64,000 bases of DNA, from NCBI GenBank assembly GCA_965262175.1, contig CBDHES010000002.1:620001-684000 (forward strand), written 5' to 3'. This stretch comes from CADEDH01 sp965262175 (GTDB taxonomy: Bacteria; Actinomycetota; Acidimicrobiia; Acidimicrobiales; SZUA-35). The position numbers and the translations under genes are program-made. Positions 17,217-25,480 of this stretch are shown here, in pieces (the first letter of the stretch is position 1; each line of letters begins with the position of its first letter). Below the pieces are notes generated by a model, which was not told the DNA's origin, made no database searches, and saw nothing but the letters and a program-made list of their open reading frames with translations.

Positions 17217-18663
17217 GAACCACCTCCGCCTCCGCCTCGACCGCGGCGTCCGAGCGGCGGTCGGATCCGACTGCGGCGGCGGCCTCCCGGCCGGCGATCC
17301 GACCGAAGACGCTGCCGATCGTCATGCCGAGACCGGCCAGGTACCCCTGGTCGAGCACGTTGCCAGCCATGATCTCGCCGGCGGCGAACAGGTTGGGCGA
17401 CGTGGTGCCGTCGTCCATGACGAGGTGGGTCCCCGCCTCGACCTTGACCGCCAGGTAGGTGAACGTGATCCCGCACCGGACGGTGTAGGCGTAGAACGGC
17501 GGCTCGACGATAGGTCGAGCCCAGTGCGACTTGGGCGGCTCGATGCCGACCGTGTGGCAGTCGTCGTGGACGGTGTGGTCGAAGGTCCCCGGCTGGCAGG
17601 CGGCGTTGAACTCCTCGACCGTGGCCCGGGTGGCGGCCGGATCGATCCCGATCCGGGTCGCCAGCTCCTCGATGGTGTCGGCCCGCTCGGGCGGGAACAC
17701 CGACGGCATGAACTCCCCGATCGAGCGGGCGTCGATCAGCACGTGCCCGACCTGGTCGGGTTGCATGGCGACCAATCGACCCCAGATGGCGTAGCGCTTG
17801 GGCCAGAAGTCCTCGCCCTCGTCGTGGAACCGCCGCCCGTCGGCGTTGACCACGATCCCGAACGGGACGCAGTCGAGGCGGGTCACGATCCCGCCGTCGA
17901 AGGTCGGGGCCCGACCGTCGATCGCCACCGCATGGCACTGGCGAGGGTCGCCGATCAGCTCGACGCCGGCGTCGTCGAGGAGGCGGAGGACGGTCCCGGT
18001 GTTGTAGGGGGTCCCCCGGATCCGGAAGTTCCGGGCCGCCGGACCCCACGACTCCTCCAACCAGTCGAGGTTGGCCTCGAACCCTCCGGACGCGGCGACG
18101 AAGGCCCGGGCTCCGACGACGACGTCGCCGTCGGGGCGACGGACGGTCGCCGATCGGAACGTACCGCTCGGCCGGTCGATGTCCAGGGCGACGACCTCGG
18201 CGTCGTACCACACCTCGACCCCCAGCTCGGCCGCCGTCCGATGGAGGGCGTTGAGCATGGCCCGCCCGCCGCCGAGGAAGAACGCGTTGGTTCGGCCCAG
18301 GCTCAACGTGCCTTCGAGCGAGGGCTGGAACCGGACACCCTGGGCCTGCATCCAGTCCCACATGTCGAGCGATTCCTCGACGAGGAGCCGGGACAGCTCG
18401 GGGTCGCTGTCGGGTCCGGTCACCGCTCGGAGGTCGTCGAGCAGTTCCGCCGCCGGGTAGGGCCCGGTGAGGATCTCGTTGCCCTCGTCGTGGGCGATCC
18501 GCATGTTCCGGGTATGGCGGGTGTTGCCGCCTCGATAGTGCTTGGGGGCAGCCTCGACCACGAGGACCCGCCGTCCGGCTCGGGCCGCGGTGATGGCGGC
18601 GCACATCGCAGCGTTGCCCGCTCCGGCGACGAGCACGTCGGGGCCCGCTCCCTCACCAACCAT
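17206..18663 (-). CDS. tcuA: FAD-dependent tricarballylate dehydrogenase TcuA
   Basis: 485 residues. The N-terminal FAD-binding motif GAGNAAMCAA, the GGNTRHTRNMR segment, GGFEANLDWL and RGTPYNTG are all typical of TcuA within the fumarate-reductase/succinate-dehydrogenase flavoprotein family. The C-terminal FAGEIMAGNV binds the flavin ribityl region. TcuA oxidises tricarballylate to cis-aconitate, feeding the citrate cycle. The start at 18663 is supported by the family's usual N-terminus and by TACCGT six bases upstream; a longer frame further upstream has no family similarity. It precedes and overlaps tcuB. The substrate could be a related tricarboxylate. Confidence 0.88.
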   Translation of the reverse strand: MVGEGAGPDVLVAGAGNAAMCAAITAARAGRRVLVVEAAPKHYRGGNTRHTRNMRIAHDEGNEILTGPYPAAELLDDLRAVTGPDSDPELSRLLVEESLDMWDWMQAQGVRFQPSLEGTLSLGRTNAFFLGGGRAMLNALHRTAAELGVEVWYDAEVVALDIDRPSGTFRSATVRRPDGDVVVGARAFVAASGGFEANLDWLEESWGPAARNFRIRGTPYNTGTVLRLLDDAGVELIGDPRQCHAVAIDGRAPTFDGGIVTRLDCVPFGIVVNADGRRFHDEGEDFWPKRYAIWGRLVAMQPDQVGHVLIDARSIGEFMPSVFPPERADTIEELATRIGIDPAATRATVEEFNAACQPGTFDHTVHDDCHTVGIEPPKSHWARPIVEPPFYAYTVRCGITFTYLAVKVEAGTHLVMDDGTTSPNLFAAGEIMAGNVLDQGYLAGLGMTIGSVFGRIAGREAAAAVGSDRRSDAAVEAEAEVVRGR

Positions 18664-18669
18664 CGGTCC

Positions 18670-18675
18670 ACGGTA
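18670..18675 (-). promoter_or_regulatory. -10 element TACCGT of tcuAB, leaderless
   Basis: On the minus strand TACCGT ends 6 bases before the tcuA ATG and there is no ribosome site, giving a leaderless transcript. Confidence 0.4.
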
Positions 18676-18725
18676 GCCACCACCGGGCCCCTGGTGAAAA
18701 GGCACCGATCGAACGGGCCTGGCCC

Positions 18726-19622
18726 TCAGGTCCGCTCGGCGATCTCGATGTGGATCTCGGTGACGTAGCTCTCGTCGTCCTGGGTGACGGGCGGGGTGCA
18801 GACGATGTTCCACTCGTAGGACGGTCCGACGACCTCGAAGTCGTGGTCGTCGATCCACCGCAGGAGCCGTTCGTGGGCCTCATGGAGCCGGTTGAACGAT
18901 CCATGATGGGTGTAGGTGGCGACCCGGAGCGGCTCCAGCGTGCGGACCTCGACCCCCCGCTCGGCGAAGGCGTCCGTCGGCGTGTCGTCCGGTATCGGTA
19001 GGACCGCCTCGAGATCGATGTCGCTGCCGTCCTCGGCGAAGTGGTGGTACAGGAGGGCGGCGGGACCAACGGCAACGGTCGGGTCGACAACGTCGAACAG
19101 CCGGGGGAACAGGTCCGGGATCTGCTCGATCGTGGTGAGCCGATCTCGAAGCGAGGCGATCCGCTTCGGCTCGGTGGTGATGATCGTGATGTCGGTCATG
19201 GGGGCCTCCTCGGTGGGGGTCGAAAGGTCTGGGGTCGGCGGATGGGATCGGTGCTGATCCGACACCGACAGCGGCGGCACCTGCTGGGCGAGACAGGCCC
19301 GAGCCAACCGCAGCCGCTCGTCGAGACGAGCCCGCTCCGCTTCGAGTTCGGCCACATGGGCCTCGAGCACTGCCCGGAACCGGTCCGGGCTCAGCTCGTC
19401 GTCCAGGATCGGGCCGATCTCGTCGAGGGCGAGCCCCATCGCTCGTAGCGCCAGAAGACGTCGGGCCCGGTCGAGCAACGCCAGCTCGTAGCGGCGGTAC
19501 CCGGTGGCGGGGTCGGTCGCGCTCGGGGGCAGAAGCCCGATGTCGGCGTAGTACCGGACGGTCCGAACCGGAAGGGGAATGAGGCGGGCGAACTCGCCGA
19601 TGCGGAGCAGCACGTCGGCCAT
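18726..19622 (-). CDS. MerR family regulator with GyrI-like effector domain
   Basis: 298 residues. The N-terminal MerR winged helix is clear (RIGEFARL, VRTVRYYADIGLLPP, GYRRYE), followed by a dimerisation coiled coil (~85-125) and a C-terminal GyrI-like/SOUL-type ligand pocket (~145-298) as in BmrR, with the conserved Glu/Tyr-rich strand end TEIHIEIAER. Such activators bind lipophilic cations or drugs and twist an over-long promoter spacer. ATG 19622 is chosen for its GGAAGG site. It is divergent from the SDR gene across an 85-bp region holding a palindrome, so autoregulation and control of the SDR gene are both possible. Confidence 0.88.
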   Translation of the reverse strand: MADVLLRIGEFARLIPLPVRTVRYYADIGLLPPSATDPATGYRRYELALLDRARRLLALRAMGLALDEIGPILDDELSPDRFRAVLEAHVAELEAERARLDERLRLARACLAQQVPPLSVSDQHRSHPPTPDLSTPTEEAPMTDITIITTEPKRIASLRDRLTTIEQIPDLFPRLFDVVDPTVAVGPAALLYHHFAEDGSDIDLEAVLPIPDDTPTDAFAERGVEVRTLEPLRVATYTHHGSFNRLHEAHERLLRWIDDHDFEVVGPSYEWNIVCTPPVTQDDESYVTEIHIEIAERT

Positions 19623-19631
19623 CGTCGCCCT

Positions 19632-19644
19632 TCCACCTGGTGGA
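19632..19644. promoter_or_regulatory. MerR-type operator palindrome
   Basis: TCCACC-T-GGTGGA is a perfect 13-bp dyad just upstream of the regulator gene and just downstream (minus strand) of TTGACT at 19646-19651. The wider minus-strand context GACTCTCCACCAGGTGGA resembles MerR-family operators such as that of BmrR. Confidence 0.45.
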
Positions 19645-19695
19645 GAGTCAAGGCTGGTCAAGGGCCGAAGGTCCGTTCCCGGCCCGCGACGGGCA

Positions 19696-19701
19696 TAAAA
19701 T
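19696..19701 (+). promoter_or_regulatory. -10 element TAAAAT of the SDR gene, leaderless
   Basis: TAAAAT, the best -10 match in this part of the window, ends 6 bases before ATG 19708 with no ribosome site between. Confidence 0.5.
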
Positions 19702-19707
19702 CGCCGG

Positions 19708-20601
19708 ATGACTAGCTTCAGCGACAAGCTCGCTGTCATCACCGGAGCGGGCGACGGAATGGGGCGGGCGCTGGCCCGGCAGTTGGCCGCCGCCGGTGCC
19801 GACCTGGCGATCTGCGACCTGTTCCCCGACCCGATGGCCGAGACCAAGGCACTCTGCGAGGCCGAGGGGGCCGACGGTGTGCAGGTCACGACCCACGTCT
19901 GCGACGTCTCCGACGAGGCCCAGGTCACCCGCTTCCGAGACGAGGTCGCCGCCGCCCACGCCACCGACCGGGTCAACCTGGTCATCAACAACGCCGGCAT
20001 CGGGGGTGGTGGCTCGATGATCGCCGACGATCGGGCGGTCTGGGATCGGACGTTCGCCGTGTGCTGGGGCGGGGTCTACCACATGACCAGGGCGTTCCTT
20101 CCGATGCTGGTCGCCTCCGACGAAGGTCACCTGGTCAACACGAGCAGTGTGAACGGGTTCTGGGCCTCGCTCGGGCCCGATCGGCCCCACACCGCCTACA
20201 GCGCCGCCAAGTTCGCGGTGAAGGGCTTCACCGAGGCGCTGGTCTCCGATCTCCGGCTCAACGCCCCCCACGTCACTGCCTCGGTCGTGATGCCGGGCCA
20301 CATCGGCACCGGGATCGCCGCCAACTCCTGGGCGGTCCACGGCGGTCCGAGCGACGATCCGGCCGTGGTCGAGATGGGCAACCAGTTCCGCAACTCGGCG
20401 CCGACGACGGCCGACGAGGCGGCGGCGATCATCCTCGCCGGGATCGAGGACAAGAAGTGGCGGATCCTCGTCGGCGACGACGCCCACGCCCTCGACGAGG
20501 CAGTTCGGGCCGACCCCGAGGCGGCCTATGAGCCGAACTTCATCGCCCGACTCGACGGCCATCTCCAGGGTGTGCTGGCCAACGACGGCAACGGTCGGTA
20601 G
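19708..20601 (+). CDS. Short-chain dehydrogenase/reductase
   Basis: 297 residues, a classical SDR with the cofactor motif TGAGDGMG near residues 12-19, NNAGIG at the end of strand four, the catalytic Ser in TSSVNGF and the Tyr-x-x-x-Lys pair in AYSAAK. An acidic residue after strand two (CDLF) favours NAD(H). After the core there is an extension of ~50 residues that includes a substrate loop. The substrate is unknown. It is divergent from a drug-sensing MerR gene and convergent with the SMP-30 gene only 12 bp away. Confidence 0.88.
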   Translation: MTSFSDKLAVITGAGDGMGRALARQLAAAGADLAICDLFPDPMAETKALCEAEGADGVQVTTHVCDVSDEAQVTRFRDEVAAAHATDRVNLVINNAGIGGGGSMIADDRAVWDRTFAVCWGGVYHMTRAFLPMLVASDEGHLVNTSSVNGFWASLGPDRPHTAYSAAKFAVKGFTEALVSDLRLNAPHVTASVVMPGHIGTGIAANSWAVHGGPSDDPAVVEMGNQFRNSAPTTADEAAAIILAGIEDKKWRILVGDDAHALDEAVRADPEAAYEPNFIARLDGHLQGVLANDGNGR

Positions 20602-20613
20602 GCCGGCCGGCCC

Positions 20614-21564
20614 TCAGCTCGGTTCGCCCCCGGTCCGACCGCCGGGTCGGTCGGGGGCCCGGGTGTTGAGGAACAGGGCGTAGAGGCTGGTCGTGGCACA
20701 GATGTAGAGTCGGTTGCGCTTCGGGCCACCGAACTCGACGTTGGCCACCACCTCGGGCAGCCGGATCTTGCCGATCAGGGTCCCGTCGGGGGCGTAGCAG
20801 TGCACGCCGTCGCCCGCCGAGCACCACAGATTCCCGTCGGTGTCGACCCGGAACCCGTCGAACACGCCCTCGGTGCAGGTGGCGAAGGTGGTCGACGAAC
20901 CGGTGGGCGATGCGCCATCGGCCGCCATCGGGTACGCCCGGATGTCGGGCGGGCAGGCCGCGCCGACATGGGAGACGCCGGTGTCGGCGACGTAGAGGGT
21001 CGACTCGTCCGGGGAGAAGGCCAGCCCGTTGGGCTGGACCATGTCGGTGATGACGGCCCGGACCGCGCCGTCGAACGGGTCGATCCGGTACACGTTCGAC
21101 GAGCCGATCTCCGAGTCGGCTCGATCACCCTCGTAGTCGCTGTCGATGCCGTACGTCGGGTCGGTGAACCAGATCGAACCGTCGCTCTTGACGACCACGT
21201 CGTTCGGGGAGTTGAGCCGCTTGCCGTCGACGGCATCGGCCAGCACCTCCCGATGCCCGTCGTGGCCGATCCTGGTCACGGCCCGGCCCCGGTGCTCGCA
21301 GCAGACCACCCGTCCCTCCAGGTCGAGGCCGTGCCCGTTCTGGTTCCGGGCCGGCTGCTCGAAGACCGACACCGTGCCCGCCAGCTCGTCGTAGCGAAGC
21401 GTTCGGTCGTTGGGGATGTCGGAGAACAGCAGGTACCGGCCGGCCGGCACGTACACCGGGCCTTCGGCCCAGCGGGCCCCGGTCCAGAGCCGGTCGATGT
21501 GGGTGTTGTGGATCGCGTAGCGGCGGAACCGCCCGTCGAGCACCTCGATGGCCTCATCCAGCAC
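20614..21564 (-). CDS. SMP-30/gluconolactonase family lactonase
   Basis: 316 residues, a six-bladed beta-propeller of the SMP-30/LRE family. The metal-site residues are visible as the early Glu in ARWAEGPV, the Asn in LNSPNDVVV and the Asp in LYVADTG. Members hydrolyse sugar or homoserine-type lactones using Ca2+ or another divalent metal. I place the start at GTG 21564 because AGGAGA stands seven bases before it and the family homology begins there; an ATG at 21675 has its AGGAG touching the codon. The upstream frame is non-homologous. It is divergent from the copper oxidase gene. Confidence 0.82.
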   Translation of the reverse strand: MLDEAIEVLDGRFRRYAIHNTHIDRLWTGARWAEGPVYVPAGRYLLFSDIPNDRTLRYDELAGTVSVFEQPARNQNGHGLDLEGRVVCCEHRGRAVTRIGHDGHREVLADAVDGKRLNSPNDVVVKSDGSIWFTDPTYGIDSDYEGDRADSEIGSSNVYRIDPFDGAVRAVITDMVQPNGLAFSPDESTLYVADTGVSHVGAACPPDIRAYPMAADGASPTGSSTTFATCTEGVFDGFRVDTDGNLWCSAGDGVHCYAPDGTLIGKIRLPEVVANVEFGGPKRNRLYICATTSLYALFLNTRAPDRPGGRTGGEPS

Positions 21565-21773
21565 CCGGGCTCTCCTGACGTCGGGACGGGGCCGCCGGTC
21601 GGTCACGGCGACGTGTCGAGAGCGTAGGCCGCCCACCGAGCCGGGGGCGATCTGCCCATCATCGAACCCGGGCATCTCCTTGTCGTTACAGGACGGTCGA
21701 CCTAGCCTCGCCGGTGGGCAGTTAGACGGTGCGGCATCGATGCCGGGCCGTTCCCGAACGCGGGGAGACGGCG

Positions 21774-24647
21774 ATGACGATGGAACGGCGCGGCCGGCGT
21801 CCGTATGGGCGACTGGCAGTGGTGTTGGTGATGATGGCGCTCGGCCTCTCGGGGGCCGACGCACTGCTCGACCCCCGACCGGCCGCCGCGATGGTGGCCG
21901 ACGGCGCCATCGTGGCGTCCCACTCGGACCTCTGCCTCGCCGTCGACGGCGGCTCACTGGCTGCCGGCGCGGCGGTCGTCCAACAGCCGTGCGACGGCTC
22001 ATCCCCCCAACGGTGGACGACGACCGACCTCGGCGGCGGCTACTGGCGGATCCAGTCGGACCACAGCGGGCTGTGCCTCGACGTCGAGGGCGGCTCGACC
22101 GCAAACCTCGCCCGGCTGATCCTCTGGACCTGCCACACCGGCTTCCACCAGCAGTTCTCGATCCCCGACGGTCAGCCCTCGAGGATCGTCGCCCGCCACT
22201 CTGGATCGTGCATCGACGTCGAGGGCGGGTCCACGGCCGCCGGTGCGGCGCTGATCCAGTTCGGCTGTCACGGCGGACCCAACCAGCGGTTCACCTTCGA
22301 TGCCGGGGCCGGCGCCGACCCGTCCCAGGTCGGGCGCTGGAGCTCCCCCGACACGCTGCCGCTGGTACCGGTGGCGGCCTCCACGCTCGACAACGGCAAG
22401 GTGCTCATGTGGTCGGCCTATGAGCGGTTCACGTTCGGCGGCGACCGGGGGTACACCCAGACCGCCCTCTACGACCTGGCGACCGGCTCGGTCAGCGAGC
22501 GTCGTGTGGCCAACACCGGTCACGACATGTTCTGCCCCGGGATCGCCAACCTCGCCGATGGCCGGATCCTGGTCAACGGCGGCTCGTCGTCGGCCGAGAC
22601 CAGCATCTATGACCCGGCCTCCGATGCCTGGATCGACGCCGCCGACATGAACATCCCCCGTGGCTATCAGGGGACGACCCTGCTGAGCGACGGTTCGGCT
22701 CTCACCTTGGGCGGCTCATGGTCGGGCGGCCAGGGCAACAAGCACGCCGAGATCTGGACACCGGGCGAGGGTTGGCGACGGCTGCCCGGCGTCCGGGCGG
22801 AGCCGTTCACGGCCGATGACCCCCAGGGGGTGTACCGGGGCGACAACCACCTGTGGCTCTTCGCCTGGAGCGGTGACCGGGTCTTCCACGCCGGCCCGAC
22901 CCGGGAGATGCACTGGATCGACGTCACCGGTGACGGGTCGGTCTCGACCGCCGGTGACCGGGGCAGTGACCCCTACGCCATGAACGGCAACGCGGTGATG
23001 TTCGAGCCGGGCCGGATCCTCACCATCGGCGGCGCCGCCGCCTACCAGAACGCCTTGGCCACGACCAACGCCACCGTCATCGATCTGACCGGCCCGACCG
23101 TCACGACCACCGACGTGGCGGCGATGAGCTTCCGGCGGGCGTTCCATTCGAGCGTGGTGCTTCCCAGCGGCGAGGTGCTGGTCATCGGGGGCCAGGAGGT
23201 CCCGGTTCCCTTCAGCGACGATCGGGCCATCCTCGCCGCCGAGCTGTGGGATCCGGACACCCGGACGTTCCGCACGGTGGCACCGATGGCCATCCCCCGC
23301 ACCTACCACAGCTTCGCCCTCCTGCTCCCCGACGGGCGGGTGATGGCCGGGGGCGGCGGCCTGTGCGGGTCGTGCGACACCAACCACCCCGACGTGGAGA
23401 TCTACAGCCCGCCCTACCTGTTCGAGGCCGACGGGAGTGCCGCGGTACGACCGGCCATCACCGCCGGGCCCGACTCGATCGACCTCGGCGAGCGGGTCGA
23501 GATCAGCACCTCGGCACCGATCACCGACCTCGTCCTGGTCCGGAACTCGTCGGCCACCCACGCCGTCAACAACGACCAGCGCCGCATCCCGGTCGCCTTC
23601 ACCCAGACCGGGGCCACCACCTACCAGGTGACCGCACCGGCCGACCCGGGGATCGCGGTGCCGGGCCGCTACATGCTGTTCGCCCTCGACGCCGACGGCA
23701 CGCCGAGCGAGGCGTGGATGACGACGATCACCACCGACGTGGCACCACCGCCCGACGACCCGACGTCGATCACCGGTCGGGTGACCGACGAGGGCGGCGG
23801 GGCCGTCGGGGGGATCGCCGTCGACCTGTTCACCGCCGGCCCCGACGGGACCCGGGGCACCTACCTGGCGACCGCCACCACCGGCCCCGACGGGACCTAC
23901 ACCCTCGACGTCGACCCCGGCTGCTACGTCCTCACCTTCATCGCCCCAACCGGACGAACCTTCACCAACAACAGCCCCTGGTACCAAGCCCCAGCCTGCG
24001 CCCAAACCGGCCAACCCACCACCAACATCGACGCCACCCTCACCACCCCAACCGGCGACTCGACCTCGATCAACGGTCAGGTGACCGATACCGCCGGCAA
24101 CGGCCAAGCCGGCGTCTTCGTCGACCTGTTCACCGCCAACGGTGACGGCAGCCGAGGCCAATACCAAGCAACCGCCACCACCGGCCCCGACGGGACCTAC
24201 ACCCTCGACGTCGACCCCGGCTGCTACGTCCTCACCTTCATCGCCCCAACCGGACGAACCTTCACCAACAACAGCCCCTGGTACCAAGCCCCAGCCTGCG
24301 CCCAAACCGGCCAACCCACCACCAACATCGACGCCACCCTCACCACCCCAACCGGCGACTCGACCTCGATCAACGGTCAGGTGACCGATACCGCCGGCAA
24401 CGGCCAAGCCGGCGTCTTCGTCGACCTGTTCACCGCCAACGGTGACGGCAGCCGAGGCCAATACCAAGCAACCGCCACCACCGGCCCCGACGGGACCTAC
24501 ACCCTCGACGTCGACCCCGGCTGCTACGTCCTCACCTTCATCGCCCCAACCGGACGAACCTTCACCAACAACAGCCCCTGGTACCAAGCCCCAGCCTGCG
24601 CCCAAACCGGCCAACCCACCACCAACATCGACGCGACGCTGAGCTGA
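21774..24647 (+). CDS. Secreted copper radical oxidase (galactose oxidase family) with ricin-B lectin and repeat tail
   Basis: 957 residues. A signal peptide ends near PAAA (~37). Residues ~45-175 are a ricin-B/CBM13 lectin with three QxW-type units, ~180-535 a kelch propeller and ~555-655 the C-terminal Ig-like DUF1929 domain. All active-site residues of galactose oxidase are present in their motifs: Cys254 (thioether partner) in FCPGI, Tyr298 in RGYQG, Trp316 in GSWSGG, Tyr511-His512 in RTYHSF and His596 in ATHAVN. So it should bind Cu(II), form the Tyr-Cys cofactor and oxidise alcohols or aldehydes with O2, releasing H2O2. Three ~100-residue beta-sandwich repeats (SdrD-B/CNA-B-like) finish the protein. 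The start has GGGGAG upstream. Actinobacterial relatives (GlxA) act in cell-surface glycan deposition; that role here is inference. Confidence 0.92.
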   Translation: MTMERRGRRPYGRLAVVLVMMALGLSGADALLDPRPAAAMVADGAIVASHSDLCLAVDGGSLAAGAAVVQQPCDGSSPQRWTTTDLGGGYWRIQSDHSGLCLDVEGGSTANLARLILWTCHTGFHQQFSIPDGQPSRIVARHSGSCIDVEGGSTAAGAALIQFGCHGGPNQRFTFDAGAGADPSQVGRWSSPDTLPLVPVAASTLDNGKVLMWSAYERFTFGGDRGYTQTALYDLATGSVSERRVANTGHDMFCPGIANLADGRILVNGGSSSAETSIYDPASDAWIDAADMNIPRGYQGTTLLSDGSALTLGGSWSGGQGNKHAEIWTPGEGWRRLPGVRAEPFTADDPQGVYRGDNHLWLFAWSGDRVFHAGPTREMHWIDVTGDGSVSTAGDRGSDPYAMNGNAVMFEPGRILTIGGAAAYQNALATTNATVIDLTGPTVTTTDVAAMSFRRAFHSSVVLPSGEVLVIGGQEVPVPFSDDRAILAAELWDPDTRTFRTVAPMAIPRTYHSFALLLPDGRVMAGGGGLCGSCDTNHPDVEIYSPPYLFEADGSAAVRPAITAGPDSIDLGERVEISTSAPITDLVLVRNSSATHAVNNDQRRIPVAFTQTGATTYQVTAPADPGIAVPGRYMLFALDADGTPSEAWMTTITTDVAPPPDDPTSITGRVTDEGGGAVGGIAVDLFTAGPDGTRGTYLATATTGPDGTYTLDVDPGCYVLTFIAPTGRTFTNNSPWYQAPACAQTGQPTTNIDATLTTPTGDSTSINGQVTDTAGNGQAGVFVDLFTANGDGSRGQYQATATTGPDGTYTLDVDPGCYVLTFIAPTGRTFTNNSPWYQAPACAQTGQPTTNIDATLTTPTGDSTSINGQVTDTAGNGQAGVFVDLFTANGDGSRGQYQATATTGPDGTYTLDVDPGCYVLTFIAPTGRTFTNNSPWYQAPACAQTGQPTTNIDATLS
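23871..24634 (+). repeat. 300-bp perfect direct repeats in coding sequence
   Basis: From 23871 to 24634 the sequence is identical to itself shifted by 300 bp. Two full units are identical at the DNA level and a third, upstream unit is identical only from 23871 onward, its first ~110 bp having diverged. Each unit encodes one ~100-residue beta-sandwich. Gln is written almost always as CAA and Pro often as CCA, unlike the CAG/CCG/CCC bias elsewhere. Confidence 0.92.
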
Positions 24648-24678
24648 GGCACCGTGGGCCGATCGACGCCCGACCCGA

Positions 24679-25449
24679 TCAGTTCCGGGACAGGACGAGG
24701 CTCAACTCGAGGATGGCGTCGTCCTCGACGCTGGCCACGATGGGGGCGCTCGGGGCGCTGATGTCATAGTCGGCCAACAACACGGTGAGCTGGCCAACGA
24801 CGACCAGCGTCGTACCCTCGATCGCCGCGGTCAGCGGGAAGTCGACCGACTGCGTCACCCCGTGGATCGTGAGATCACCGGTCGCCGTCACCTCGATCGT
24901 CTCCCCCTCGGCGGGGACCGACTCGATGGGGATCGGGCTGGTCAGCGAGAACGTCGCCTCGGGGAACTGGTCGGTCTCCAATGCCTGACCGCGCATCGCC
25001 TGGTCCCGGTTGCTGTTGTCGGTGGTGAGGGTGGTCATGTCGACCACCAGCTCGACGGCCGACACCTCGGTGCTCGACGCTTCGATCGAGCCGGCGACGT
25101 CCTCGGTTCGCCCGACGACCGTGAAGTCGCCGACCGTCGTCAGGACCTCATCGATCCGGTAGCCGACGAACGAGGGGCCGGCGACGACCGACCAGGTACC
25201 GGAGAGGTCGGTCACCTCACCGCCGCTCGCCGCGCCGTCGGGGTCGCCGTCACCGTCACCGCCGTCCACGTCCACGCCGGTGTCGCCGTCGGCCGACCCG
25301 TCCTCGACCTGCTGGGCCGACTCCAGGGCGTCCTCGATCGACACCTCCTCCTCCGGTTCCTCGAAGAACCCGAGATACCAGGCCGCGCCGCCGAGGACGG
25401 CGACCACGGCGACGATGCCGACGAGCAGGGCGATCCAGCGCTTGGACAT
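24679..25449 (-). CDS. YceI family protein, membrane-anchored
   Basis: 256 residues. A single N-terminal membrane helix (~7-25) is followed by an acidic low-complexity linker (~28-80, Glu/Asp/Gly) and a C-terminal YceI lipocalin-like barrel (~85-256) with the pattern GTWSV...SFVGYRI, SNRDQAMRG and LTIHGVTQSV. YceI barrels bind polyisoprenoids or other lipophilic molecules outside the membrane and often respond to stress. The start at 25449 matches the membrane helix and has CATACT seven bases upstream. It is co-directional with the amidohydrolase gene 31 bp away. Confidence 0.88.
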   Translation of the reverse strand: MSKRWIALLVGIVAVVAVLGGAAWYLGFFEEPEEEVSIEDALESAQQVEDGSADGDTGVDVDGGDGDGDPDGAASGGEVTDLSGTWSVVAGPSFVGYRIDEVLTTVGDFTVVGRTEDVAGSIEASSTEVSAVELVVDMTTLTTDNSNRDQAMRGQALETDQFPEATFSLTSPIPIESVPAEGETIEVTATGDLTIHGVTQSVDFPLTAAIEGTTLVVVGQLTVLLADYDISAPSAPIVASVEDDAILELSLVLSRN

Positions 25450-25480
25450 GGCCCGGAGTATGCCCCGGGCCGGGCCCGGG

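Noticed and set aside
21565..22104. N-terminal extension of the SMP-30 protein
   Set aside because: The extra 180 codons overlap the signal peptide and lectin region of the divergent oxidase gene and have no similarity; a well placed AGGAGA supports GTG 21564.
22716..24614. A 632-codon minus-strand frame with 100-residue repeats
   Set aside because: It mirrors the copper oxidase gene and its 300-bp repeats; the oxidase active-site motifs prove the plus strand is coding.
23871..24634. Regular direct repeats as a possible CRISPR-like array
   Set aside because: The period is 300 bp with no spacers and the frame is kept; they are protein domain repeats.
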